Positions 12,075 through 20,102 of a stretch of 64,000 nt of DNA are shown one piece after another. Each line of letters starts with the position of its first letter. Position 1 is the first letter of the stretch. A model generated the notes under the pieces. The model saw only the letters and a program-made list of their open reading frames with translations. It was not told the origin of the DNA and searched no databases. The DNA comes from Paludibacteraceae bacterium (GTDB lineage: Bacteria; Bacteroidota; Bacteroidia; Bacteroidales; Paludibacteraceae): positions 26,709 through 90,708 of the forward strand of contig JAFXPK010000022.1 in NCBI GenBank assembly GCA_017527905.1, in the 5' to 3' direction. Position numbers and translations under genes: made by a program.

Positions 12075-12782
12075 ATGGGCAGAAAATTAGAGGATATAGA
12101 CTTGAAGGCTTTCCTTTTCGACATGGATGGTGTGTTGTACGACTCCATGCCGAACCATGCGAAGGCTTGGGTACATGCGTTCAAATCTCTTGGACTGGAA
12201 TTCACGGATTATGACGTATATATGCGGGAAGGCATGACGGGCTCCTCCACCATCAGCGAGGTGTTCGCCTCGCAATTAGGAAGGTCGGCGACGGAAGAGG
12301 AGTGCCAGCGCATCTACAAATTCAAGTCGCAATGCTTTGAGAATCTGCCTCAACCGCCTAAGATGAAGGACGTCGAGAAGGTTTTATCGGCTATCCAAAC
12401 GGCCCGAAAGGAGATCTTCCTGGTCACCGGTTCGGGTCAACTCTCCCTAATTGACAAACTAAACCACTCTTTCCCTGGCGTGTTCGCCAGAGAACGTATG
12501 GTGACCGCCTACGATGTGAAAAAAGGAAAACCTGACCCTGAGCCATACCTTATCGGACTAAAGAAGGGTGGATTGCGTCCTGATCAGGCTATTGTAGTCG
12601 AGAACGCACCTTTGGGCGTACGCTCCGCATCCTCCGCAGGCATCTTCACTATTGCGGTGAATACGGGTATTTTACGTGATGAAGAACTCTTAAAAAACGG
12701 GGCAGACTTGCTCTATCACAGCATGGAGGAACTATACTTGGACCTGCCCCGCATCCTTGGGGTAACCAAAAACCTCCGTTAA
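12075..12782 (+). CDS. HAD-family hydrolase (beta-phosphoglucomutase-like phosphatase)
   Basis: The 235-residue protein has the HAD core motif I FDMDGVLYDSMP near residue 16, with the nucleophile Asp and the second Asp two residues on. Motif II is VTGSGQ, the motif III region is the lysine-rich KKGKPDPEPYL, and motif IV is VVENAPLGVRSA. The helical cap between motifs I and II and the phrase KGKPDPE place it with the beta-phosphoglucomutase/phosphoglycolate phosphatase subgroup. The substrate cannot be told from sequence. Its 3' end overlaps the convergent ABC ATPase gene by 51 bases. Confidence 0.88.
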   Translation: MGRKLEDIDLKAFLFDMDGVLYDSMPNHAKAWVHAFKSLGLEFTDYDVYMREGMTGSSTISEVFASQLGRSATEEECQRIYKFKSQCFENLPQPPKMKDVEKVLSAIQTARKEIFLVTGSGQLSLIDKLNHSFPGVFARERMVTAYDVKKGKPDPEPYLIGLKKGGLRPDQAIVVENAPLGVRSASSAGIFTIAVNTGILRDEELLKNGADLLYHSMEELYLDLPRILGVTKNLR

Positions 12783-13490
12783 CACATCGGAGGCTCCTAT
12801 CGCCTCCGCATCTCCCTGCACGATTCCATCGCTCATCACCCACATCTGGTCCGCATAACGCAAGGCCAAATCGATTTCGTGGGTAGAGATGAGTATGCTC
12901 TTCCCAGACTGACTCAACTGCTTCAGGATGGCGAAAATCTCTATTCTGTTCCTATAATCCAAAAAGGATGTGGGCTCGTCCAATAAGATGAGGGGCGTGT
13001 CTTGCGCCAACGCTCTCGCGATCCATACACGCTGTCTCTCCCCGTCCGACATCTCCGACAACCTTCTATCTGCCAGATGGCTGATTTTCACCATGGATAG
13101 GGCATTTTTCACAATTTCCTCGTTCCTCTCATCCAACGTGCCCACCCAATTGGAATAGGCGTATCTTCCGATGGAAACGACCTCTCTGACCGTCAATCTG
13201 CTGGTATCCACATTATTCGTGACGACGATGCTCACATACTCCGCCCTTTTCTCGATGGATAGGGAAAAAAGTTCCGTTCCCGCCAAGGAAACCGTTCCCG
13301 CAAGGGGTTTGAGCAAACCACACAATGTCCGAAGCAGGGTGGACTTCCCCACTCCATTCGGTCCGACAAGGGCGGTGAACGAACCTCGCCTCAACTGTAG
13401 GTTCAGGTTCGACTGCAATGTCCGCACTGCGTTTCCACCGACCTTATAACCCACAGATAGGTCGCTGGTCAGAAGAATCGGTTCATTCAT
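12732..13490 (-). CDS. ABC transporter ATP-binding protein, iron-siderophore/cobalamin (FecE/BtuD) type
   Basis: The product is 252 residues from the ATG at 13490. That start overlaps the stop of the upstream MBL gene by 8 bases and begins MNEPILL; a longer frame to 13541 would run deep into that gene. It has Walker A (GPNGVGKST), a Q-loop region, the signature LSEMSDGERQRVWIARAL, Walker B (LILLDEPTSFLD) and the H-loop ISTHEIDLAL. The architecture matches ATPases of FecCD-type importers of ferric siderophores, haem or cobalamin. No permease or binding-protein gene is adjacent, so it probably serves a permease encoded elsewhere. It is the last gene of the rsmG operon and converges on the HAD gene. 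Confidence 0.9.
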   Translation of the reverse strand: MNEPILLTSDLSVGYKVGGNAVRTLQSNLNLQLRRGSFTALVGPNGVGKSTLLRTLCGLLKPLAGTVSLAGTELFSLSIEKRAEYVSIVVTNNVDTSRLTVREVVSIGRYAYSNWVGTLDERNEEIVKNALSMVKISHLADRRLSEMSDGERQRVWIARALAQDTPLILLDEPTSFLDYRNRIEIFAILKQLSQSGKSILISTHEIDLALRYADQMWVMSDGIVQGDAEAIGASDVLTEVFGYPKDAGQVQV

Positions 13491-14124
13491 GGATATATGG
13501 ATTATTGGCTTTTTCAAACCCGATGGTGGTCTTCGGACCATGTCCGGGCAAAACGGTCGTATCCACCGGCAAAACCATCAGTTTCTCCGTAAGGGAACGG
13601 ATCAGTTCAGGACCATTGCCCCGCTCCAAATCGGTTCTGCCGATGCTGCCCATGAAGAGGGAATCTCCGCTGAAAAGGAGCTTTTCCTTCGGCGCATAGA
13701 AACATATACCTCCAGGGGAATGTCCCGGCGTATGGATCACATGGAGCTCCGAATCGCCTAGTTTTATGACGTCACCGTCACTCAAATAAGACTTGAGCGG
13801 CACGCACTTCAACTCCTCGTCGATGCCGAACTTCCTCCCGTACGTGGGGAAGATGTCCAAGAAGAACTCGTCCGACGCATGCGCCTCGGGCTGAATACCG
13901 AATCCATCGAACAAAACCTGACATCCGAAGATATGGTCCAAGTGCAAGTGTGTCTGAATGATACGAGTCAATTTCAGCCCATTTGACCGAATATATCCGA
14001 CCAACCGTTCCTGCTCCTCCTCGAAGAAACAGCCAGGGTCGATGATGATGCAATTCTTCTCCTCATCGGTCAACACGTACGTGTTCTCCTGGAACATATT
14101 GAATATAAACTGTTTGACCTCCAT
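13483..14124 (-). CDS. Metallo-beta-lactamase-fold hydrolase (glyoxalase II-like)
   Basis: The protein is 213 residues from the ATG at 14124 (MEVKQFIFN), chosen because a longer frame to 14175 would overlap pcm. It shows the metal-binding motif THLHLDH, a histidine in HTPGHSPGG, the aspartate in SGDSLF and a final histidine in LPGHGP, so the full binuclear zinc site of this fold is present. The layout is that of the small hydroxyacylglutathione-hydrolase-like (YcbL) subgroup, which cleaves thioesters of small acids. It lacks the long C-terminal domain of true GloB. It lies between pcm and the ABC ATPase in one operon. Confidence 0.88.
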   Translation of the reverse strand: MEVKQFIFNMFQENTYVLTDEEKNCIIIDPGCFFEEEQERLVGYIRSNGLKLTRIIQTHLHLDHIFGCQVLFDGFGIQPEAHASDEFFLDIFPTYGRKFGIDEELKCVPLKSYLSDGDVIKLGDSELHVIHTPGHSPGGICFYAPKEKLLFSGDSLFMGSIGRTDLERGNGPELIRSLTEKLMVLPVDTTVLPGHGPKTTIGFEKANNPYIHE

Positions 14125-14138
14125 ATGATCTTTTTTAC

Positions 14139-14786
14139 TTACATGATTCCTTTTAGCATGGGGACGAAAGCGCACGTTCCGAAATCCTCCTTGTTGAAGT
14201 TCGTTTCAGAGACACGGGCAAGCCGAACCATTCTGAGTCCGCTCTTCTCTTGCACAGGAATGACGATGGAACCGCCTATTTTACACTGCATCAACAAACT
14301 CTGCGGTATCTCCGACGCACCAGCGGTAACGATGATTTTATCAAATGGGGCATGCTCTCTCCATCCCTCATAGCCATCCCCATATTTGCATTGCACCCTA
14401 TAATTCAAACTGGCAAGTCTTTTTTGGGCGCTCTCCGACAACTCCCTTATTCGTTCCACCGAATAGACGGACGCACCGCAACAAGCCAAAACAGCGGATT
14501 GGTAACCCGAGCCAGTGCCGATCTCCAAGACCTTCTCCCCCTCTTGCGGGTTCAACAATTCAGTCTGGTATGCCACTGTCCACGGCTGCGAAATGGTCTG
14601 GTCAGCCCCGATCGGATAGGCGTTATCGTTGTAGGCGAACGGTTCCAACGTGCTGCTCATGAAAAGATGGCGCGGAACGCTGGCTATCGCATTCAACACC
14701 CTAGTGTCCTTTATCCCCTTGGCATATAGCTGTTCCGCCAGACGACGCCTTAACGTCGCATGTCTAGGTGTGTCATTCATGATCAT
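14139..14786 (-). CDS. pcm: Protein-L-isoaspartate O-methyltransferase
   Basis: The 215-residue SAM-dependent methyltransferase repairs isoaspartyl damage in proteins. It has the family motif VLEIGTGSGYQSAVLA (SAM binding), the preceding substrate-side segment AYNDNAYPIGADQTISQP, and YGDGYEGW followed by FDKIIVTAGA. Length and order match the family. The start is ATG at 14786 or the second ATG at 14780 (MNDTPRH). It is 3 bases downstream of rsmG and 14 bases before the MBL gene, so it is co-transcribed with both. Confidence 0.94.
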   Translation of the reverse strand: MIMNDTPRHATLRRRLAEQLYAKGIKDTRVLNAIASVPRHLFMSSTLEPFAYNDNAYPIGADQTISQPWTVAYQTELLNPQEGEKVLEIGTGSGYQSAVLACCGASVYSVERIRELSESAQKRLASLNYRVQCKYGDGYEGWREHAPFDKIIVTAGASEIPQSLLMQCKIGGSIVIPVQEKSGLRMVRLARVSETNFNKEDFGTCAFVPMLKGIM

Positions 14787-14789
14787 CTA

Positions 14790-15413
14790 TCACAATGGTA
14801 AATAAACCGCCTTTTTCGTTTGGAAGAACTCTTCCGAGAAGAAATCCTTGATGTTAAAGAGTGAGGCGGAATTCCGGAAAGGACTCACCTCATGCTCCAA
14901 TTCACCGCCTTTCAGGCAGATCAATCCGTTGGGAAGGGCATTTTTCGGATTTTTATGCTCCACATTCTTGCGTGTCAACCGAACGAGGTCGCCCAAAGGC
15001 ATGACCGCACGACTGACGATGAAATCGAACTTTCCCTTCTCATCCTCCACCCTCTCATGCGCAAAAGTGGTGTTGGTCAAGCCGATAGCGTTGGAAATCT
15101 CCGTCGCCACACGGATCTTTTTCCCGATGGAATCGACCAAATGGAACTGACAATTAGGATAATAGATCGCCAACGGAATGGCAGGGAACCCGCCACCCGT
15201 ACCGACGTCCATGACGCTGGTGCCATCCTTGAACGATAGGATTTTAGGAATGGCCAGGGAATGCAGGACATGATGCTCGTAAAGATTCTCTATGTCCTTG
15301 CGGGATATCACATTGATCTTACTGTTCCAATCGATATACAAATCGTATAGCGCGGCGAACTGTTCCTTCTGTTTGTCCGATAGATTCGGGAAATATTTAA
15401 GGATAATATCCAT
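14790..15413 (-). CDS. rsmG: 16S rRNA (guanine527-N7)-methyltransferase
   Basis: The 207-residue protein has the GidB/RsmG layout: an N-terminal helical part (LYDLYIDWNSKINVISRKD), then the SAM site VMDVGTGGGFPAIPLAIYYP, the acidic LVDSIGKK, and the late FIVSRAVMPL segment. RsmG methylates G527 of 16S rRNA, and its loss gives low-level streptomycin resistance in many bacteria. It is the first gene of the rsmG-pcm-MBL-ABC operon and has a perfect Bacteroidota promoter 23 bases upstream. Confidence 0.95.
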   Translation of the reverse strand: MDIILKYFPNLSDKQKEQFAALYDLYIDWNSKINVISRKDIENLYEHHVLHSLAIPKILSFKDGTSVMDVGTGGGFPAIPLAIYYPNCQFHLVDSIGKKIRVATEISNAIGLTNTTFAHERVEDEKGKFDFIVSRAVMPLGDLVRLTRKNVEHKNPKNALPNGLICLKGGELEHEVSPFRNSASLFNIKDFFSEEFFQTKKAVYLPL

Positions 15414-15435
15414 CTCTCTTCTTTTTCTTTTTCCG

Positions 15436-15466
15436 CAAATTTAACGATAGTTCCTCTAACGGCAAA
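15436..15466 (-). promoter_or_regulatory. Promoter of the rsmG operon
   Basis: Read on the minus strand: TTTG (15463-15466), a 19-base spacer, then TAAATTTG (15436-15443), a full match to TAnnTTTG. Transcription would start about 15 bases before the rsmG ATG at 15413. Confidence 0.7.
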
Positions 15467-15566
15467 ATCCGCGGAAGGGATAATAACGGCAGTCACACGG
15501 AAGCGGAGGAAGGAAAAATATTCACTTTTTCAAACAATACAAACAGGGTTTTCCCCGTATATTAGT

Positions 15567-15574
15567 TATATTTG
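15567..15574 (+). promoter_or_regulatory. Possible -7 box of the esterase gene
   Basis: TATATTTG matches TAnnTTTG and lies 53 bases before the ATG at 15628. No TTTG sits 19 bases upstream, so the call rests on one element only. Confidence 0.4.
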
Positions 15575-15627
15575 CATAATGCGAATTTTTTAAATAGTTC
15601 AACAAATCATAGAAATAACCGATTGTC

Positions 15628-16200
15628 ATGAATATACTTTTTTTGCATGGGATGGCTTCGAGCCACGAATCTGCCACAGCTGAGTTTATCCGTAAATACC
15701 TGCCGGAAGCGACTGTCTGGGTGCCGGACCTGTCCATCGACCCAGAAAAGGCTTTCCCTCAAATCGACCGTTTCTTGACGGAATACCAAGTGGACCTGAT
15801 CATCGGACATAGCCTCGGCGGCTTCATGGCGCAGAAATACAGAGGACGTAAAAAGATATTGCTGAATCCTAGCCTCGGCATGACCTACATGTACATGTTC
15901 CAAGGCGACAACAAATACAAGGAGGCCAGAGCCGACGGCAACCAAATATGGCACGTGGACAAGCGGATGTGCGACATCTACAAGGATATGGAGCGGAAAC
16001 AATACGACGACCTGACACCCGAAGAGGATGCGCTGACCATCGGCATGTTCGGACGGAAGGACTTCATGACGCGCATGGCCGCCCATTGGTTCAAACAACA
16101 CTACAGCAACCGAATCTTCATGCCGGGAGGACACTACCCGCCAGAAGAATCCATTCGGGATTATGTGGTACCGCAAATACGCTCTTTCCTGAACGAATAA
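15628..16200 (+). CDS. YqiA/YcfP-type alpha/beta-fold esterase
   Basis: The 190-residue single-domain protein begins with the oxyanion-side HG motif (ILFLHGMASS). It carries the nucleophile elbow GHSLGG near residue 68 and a late histidine in GGHYPP, consistent with a Ser-His hydrolase. Length and layout match the UPF0227/YqiA group, which hydrolyses short acyl esters. There is no signal peptide, so it is cytoplasmic. The natural substrate is unknown. It precedes the DUF2157 gene by 30 bases and may share its transcript. Confidence 0.8.
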   Translation: MNILFLHGMASSHESATAEFIRKYLPEATVWVPDLSIDPEKAFPQIDRFLTEYQVDLIIGHSLGGFMAQKYRGRKKILLNPSLGMTYMYMFQGDNKYKEARADGNQIWHVDKRMCDIYKDMERKQYDDLTPEEDALTIGMFGRKDFMTRMAAHWFKQHYSNRIFMPGGHYPPEESIRDYVVPQIRSFLNE

Positions 16201-16229
16201 CGCACACAATTCTTTAAAACGCCAGATAC

Positions 16230-17531
16230 ATGAAGATAACCAATATCGACACCCAGGAGTTGCTGGACCACCACATCATCGACGAGGAGGTGGCCAACAA
16301 TATCATCAACTATTACTTGGAGAAAGAGGGGAATAAGAAAAAATTCCTCACCAATACGACCTTGCCGCTGTGCATCGTCGCAGCCCTCTTTATCATAACA
16401 GGCGTATGTTTTCTCCTATCGAAAAACTGGGAGTTCATTCCTCATGGGCTTCAAGTCGTCATTGGAATCCTACCGATAATCATTGGCTCAGCAGCTTGCT
16501 ATTACGTGTTCCTGCACCAATATGAGAATCGGGCATTTAAGGAAGCGGCAGGCATCATATATTGCGTAGGTCTGGTCACGACCTATTGCATGATTAACGT
16601 TATCTTTGACATCAAGATCGCCGGTGCAATTTCAATCTTCCTACTAGCGATATTAGCCTACCCCATTGTATTCCTTTTCAGATCAGTTATTGCCTCTTCG
16701 GTCATCATAGCAAGTTTATGTATCTCAACGCCAGAAATGATTAATAAGTATGATTATGTGACCGTTGCCCTATATCTCATCATCATATGCATTGACGCAA
16801 TATTTCTATATAAAACCTATTATAAGGAGAGGGATACTTTCCTTGTCAAATTCAGAACGGCGACCCTCCCATTAGTCCTTCTCTTCATAATTTCATGGGG
16901 ACATATCATACTAACGTGCGAAAAAACTAACGACACGGACGAATTATTAATATTCGTATCCATTTTCGCCTCCGCATCCATATCCTACGCCCTGCACTCT
17001 TGGATCAGGCAATCCTCACGTATCCAAAGCAATGCCTCTTTCCTGAAAGCATCCGCATACATCGCCAATTTCATCACTCTTGCAATTTTCGCTTTCGACA
17101 GAACCGAATACGACACCGAAGATGGATTGACAATGTTCCCGACGATGGCCCTCATACAAATCCTCTTATTAGGTTTCTCCTTCTTCATGAAGTGGAAAAG
17201 AGGATTGAAAATCGAGTTGGACGAGTGGATCATGCTACCCCTGATTCCTCTTGTCTTAATTATACCTCATGCATACTTGACATATACTTTTCAAGTTCTA
17301 ATAATCATTTACTTAGCTTACCTCACATTCTTTAGTATACGGACAATAGATGTGCTGAAACTGAATCTAGCCTTAGTGGGTTGGTACGCTTTCATGCTGA
17401 TGACAATAGACCAATACAACCAATCAACGATCCTAATCGGAACACTCTCCATCGTTTGGGGTGTTGTCCTTATACTAATCAATCTATTCATCTCAAAGAG
17501 AAAGAGCCATGGACTTCAACAAAATAACTAG
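16230..17531 (+). CDS. DUF2157 family integral membrane protein
   Basis: The protein has 433 residues. The N-terminal soluble part of about 45 residues (HHIIDEEVANNIINYYLEKE) matches the start of DUF2157 proteins, and about 12 membrane-spanning segments follow, with short loops. Phrases such as FLLSKNWEFIPHGLQVVIG are typical of the family. Its function is unknown. The next gene begins inside its 3' end (23-base overlap), so the two are translationally coupled and probably act together. Confidence 0.8.
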   Translation: MKITNIDTQELLDHHIIDEEVANNIINYYLEKEGNKKKFLTNTTLPLCIVAALFIITGVCFLLSKNWEFIPHGLQVVIGILPIIIGSAACYYVFLHQYENRAFKEAAGIIYCVGLVTTYCMINVIFDIKIAGAISIFLLAILAYPIVFLFRSVIASSVIIASLCISTPEMINKYDYVTVALYLIIICIDAIFLYKTYYKERDTFLVKFRTATLPLVLLFIISWGHIILTCEKTNDTDELLIFVSIFASASISYALHSWIRQSSRIQSNASFLKASAYIANFITLAIFAFDRTEYDTEDGLTMFPTMALIQILLLGFSFFMKWKRGLKIELDEWIMLPLIPLVLIIPHAYLTYTFQVLIIIYLAYLTFFSIRTIDVLKLNLALVGWYAFMLMTIDQYNQSTILIGTLSIVWGVVLILINLFISKRKSHGLQQNN

Positions 17532-18681
17532 GAAACAACTAATCCTCACGGCGCTCATCGTGCCAATCCTACTGGCTGTCATTTGGGCCATTCGGTGTCA
17601 GATCATATCCAGCAAGGAATATACCATTCAAAGGCCCATCGAGAAATGCAATATAGGCAAATACGATGATGATGGGGAACTATTGTATTTTCATTTCAAC
17701 AGCAAAAATTTCTCCAAGGAAGGGCACAAGATGTCCAATTATATTGCCTACGAGAAAGACTCTGATGGATTCTACTATCCGGACAACCGCATAACTCCGC
17801 CGTTAAATAAGCCGTACAATAATAGCTATTGGGGCTATTGGAACAACAGATTTTATGTCGGACATGGACAGTCCTTGTGGATGTCATATTATATTAACAA
17901 AGCGATAAGGAACGGGCAATCCGTCTATGGCACCATACACATCAAAAATGGAAAGGATAAGTTTTTAGGATTTGTAATCGATGGGGATACATGCTTGAAC
18001 AATGAAGCCTGCTCGGACAAAATGGTTGAGTCCGCCCTAAACAATTATGCGGAAGTATTGGATAGTGTGGAAAACAATAACAGCAAAGCCATCTCAAACT
18101 ACTGCAACACAGCCATATGCGACCCGGAAAACTCGTTAATTTACGCATATGTGCTAAAAGAAAAATTTGAGAAACACCTTCCACCATGCTTACAATACTT
18201 ACTGAACAAGAAGAAAGACGATAGCGAATTCAGGGAAACACTGATTGCAAAGGCGAAGGGTTGGTATGAAAAATACAAGCAAAAAGACAAATACGGCAAC
18301 CTTCAAAGCGCCATCCAACAACTCAAATCCACCTATCATTGGGTAAATCAAGAGAACTACAAAGAACTATACAAGATTTACAACAAGGAGAATGAAGATA
18401 CCATAGTCAAGGATGACGAGGCAAATACAGAAGAGGATTACGACATAGAGGTGGCGGAAGTGGTTGACTCCGTGGTAAATCTGGACGAAGCAACCCTCGA
18501 GAGAAGGAGATATTTAGAAGACAAATATGCTCAAGCTGAAGAAAAGATTTGCGAGCTTGTCAACTTCAAGGGTAAGCCTGATCACGTGACCATCACACTC
18601 ATCGGATTCTGGACCCGAAGGTGGAACGATGGTTCAGCGGAAACAATATACAACGTTTTGAAGGACTTAAATTTGGAATAA
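17509..18681 (+). CDS. Unrecognised membrane-anchored protein coupled to the DUF2157 protein
   Basis: The 390-residue product has one N-terminal membrane segment (LILTALIVPILLAVIWAI) with an N-terminal basic flank. A large hydrophilic domain rich in Lys, Glu, Asn and Tyr follows. I do not recognise a family with certainty. In other bacteria DUF2157 genes are followed by GDYXXLXY-family proteins, and by position this could be a diverged counterpart. It has the same topology, and the phrase NGQSVYGTIHIKNGKDKFLGFVIDGD is placed where such a domain would be, but the GDYxxLxY motif itself is missing. The C-terminal third is acidic and looks helical. Confidence 0.6.
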   Translation: MDFNKITRKQLILTALIVPILLAVIWAIRCQIISSKEYTIQRPIEKCNIGKYDDDGELLYFHFNSKNFSKEGHKMSNYIAYEKDSDGFYYPDNRITPPLNKPYNNSYWGYWNNRFYVGHGQSLWMSYYINKAIRNGQSVYGTIHIKNGKDKFLGFVIDGDTCLNNEACSDKMVESALNNYAEVLDSVENNNSKAISNYCNTAICDPENSLIYAYVLKEKFEKHLPPCLQYLLNKKKDDSEFRETLIAKAKGWYEKYKQKDKYGNLQSAIQQLKSTYHWVNQENYKELYKIYNKENEDTIVKDDEANTEEDYDIEVAEVVDSVVNLDEATLERRRYLEDKYAQAEEKICELVNFKGKPDHVTITLIGFWTRRWNDGSAETIYNVLKDLNLE

Positions 18682-18726
18682 TCCCCCATTTTTCTTATCT
18701 TCATAGAAAGATAAAAGATTTGAGAT

Positions 18727-20013
18727 ATGGAGACCAACGATATTTTGTCATCGGATTTGTTGAAATTTGTCTTAGTCACGCTAATGTCATTGGTTATCGG
18801 ACTATCACAAAGGAAGTTATACCTGAAGGAAGAGGATTCCAAACATGCGTTCGGTGCGGACCGTACCTTCACGCTGATCGGTATATTGGGTTACATCCTC
18901 TACGTGGCGGGGAGCGGGAGCATCGTGCCTTTCCTCTGCGGAGGCGTCACCCTCACCCTATTGTTCGTCGCCTACTACATCCATAAGATCTTCGTGCAGA
19001 AGTCCTACGGCATCACCTCCATCGTGATTGCCCTGATCACCTACTGCCTGGCGCCAGTCGTCTGCGAGAAAGACCCGTGGATGGCCATTCTGGTCGTCGT
19101 GGCGGTCCTGATCCTCACCGAGATGAAGGACAAGTTCATACAGTTCACCAAGTCGATGAACGACGAGGAATTCATCAACCTCGCCAAGTTCATGATCATC
19201 GCCGGAGTGGTATTACCCATGTTGCCGAAGACCGAACTGATAGAAGGCTCAGGGCTCACCCCTTACAGCATTTGGCTCGCCACCGTGGTCATCTCCGGTA
19301 TCTCCTACGCCAGCTATCTGGTGAAGAAATACGTGTTCAAGGACGGAGGCGTCATCATCACAGGCATATTGGGCGGCATCTACAGCAGTACGGCGACCTG
19401 CATCATCCTAGGCAAGAAGGCGAAAGATAAAAACGGAGACCTCTCGGAGTACGTCGCCGCCATCTTCTGCTCCATCGCGATGATGTACTTCAGGATCCTA
19501 ATCCTTTTGGGCATCTTCAACTTCGAACTAATGCTGCAATACTGGTACCTGTTCGCCATCATGATTGTCACGTTCGCCTTGGTAGCCCTCTATTTCTACA
19601 CGAGGAAGCGCCGCAACCAATCTGTTGTACAGGAGTCCCAGGCGTTGGAGATCGAGGAAGAGAAGAACCCGCTGGAATTCAAGGTGGCACTACTTTTCGC
19701 CGTGCTTTTCGTCGCCTTCACGATCATCACGCACTATGCGTTGATCTATTTCGGAGACAGCGGATTGCGCATCCTCTCCGTGATCGTCGGCGTAACGGAC
19801 ATCAACCCGTTCATCATCAACCTCTTCCAGACGCAACACGCCGTCGCAGGCTCCCTGCTGATTCTCGCCACATTCCAAGCGATGATCAGCAACAGCTTCG
19901 TCAACATGATCTATGGCGTCGCCTTCTCGGGAAAGAAGCTGCTGAAGGACCTCGCCTTAGGCGCCAGCGTGATCTGCGCGGTGAATATCCTGATATTGGT
20001 GATCTTTTTATAA
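18727..20013 (+). CDS. MgtC/SapB plus DUF4010 membrane protein
   Basis: The 428-residue protein has about 12 hydrophobic segments. The first 140 residues look like MgtC/SapB (SLVIGLSQRKLY, then a basic-acidic FGADRTFTLIGILGYI). The second half matches DUF4010, with IIAGVVLPMLPKT, FKDGGVIITGILGGIYSSTATCIILGKKAK and a glycine-rich end. The function of this fusion family is not established; MgtC relatives are linked to magnesium limitation and ATP synthase control. An internal soluble loop of about 30 residues (KRRNQSVVQESQALEIEEEKN in part) separates two membrane blocks. A strong shared terminator follows. Confidence 0.85.
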   Translation: METNDILSSDLLKFVLVTLMSLVIGLSQRKLYLKEEDSKHAFGADRTFTLIGILGYILYVAGSGSIVPFLCGGVTLTLLFVAYYIHKIFVQKSYGITSIVIALITYCLAPVVCEKDPWMAILVVVAVLILTEMKDKFIQFTKSMNDEEFINLAKFMIIAGVVLPMLPKTELIEGSGLTPYSIWLATVVISGISYASYLVKKYVFKDGGVIITGILGGIYSSTATCIILGKKAKDKNGDLSEYVAAIFCSIAMMYFRILILLGIFNFELMLQYWYLFAIMIVTFALVALYFYTRKRRNQSVVQESQALEIEEEKNPLEFKVALLFAVLFVAFTIITHYALIYFGDSGLRILSVIVGVTDINPFIINLFQTQHAVAGSLLILATFQAMISNSFVNMIYGVAFSGKKLLKDLALGASVICAVNILILVIFL

Positions 20014-20030
20014 AGCCACAAACAAAAAAG

Positions 20031-20065
20031 GAAGGACGGATCCCCATGCCGGGCATCCGTCCTTC
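20031..20065. terminator. Bidirectional terminator between the MgtC/DUF4010 gene and rho
   Basis: GAAGGACGGAT (20031-20041) pairs perfectly with ATCCGTCCTTC (20055-20065), and the loop has an extra CCC/GGG pairing. An A-run precedes the stem and T-rich sequence follows it, so it can work for both convergent genes. Confidence 0.9.
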
Positions 20066-20102
20066 TTATTTTCTATCCTAGGCGAGGAAATCCCCGCGAA
20101 GA

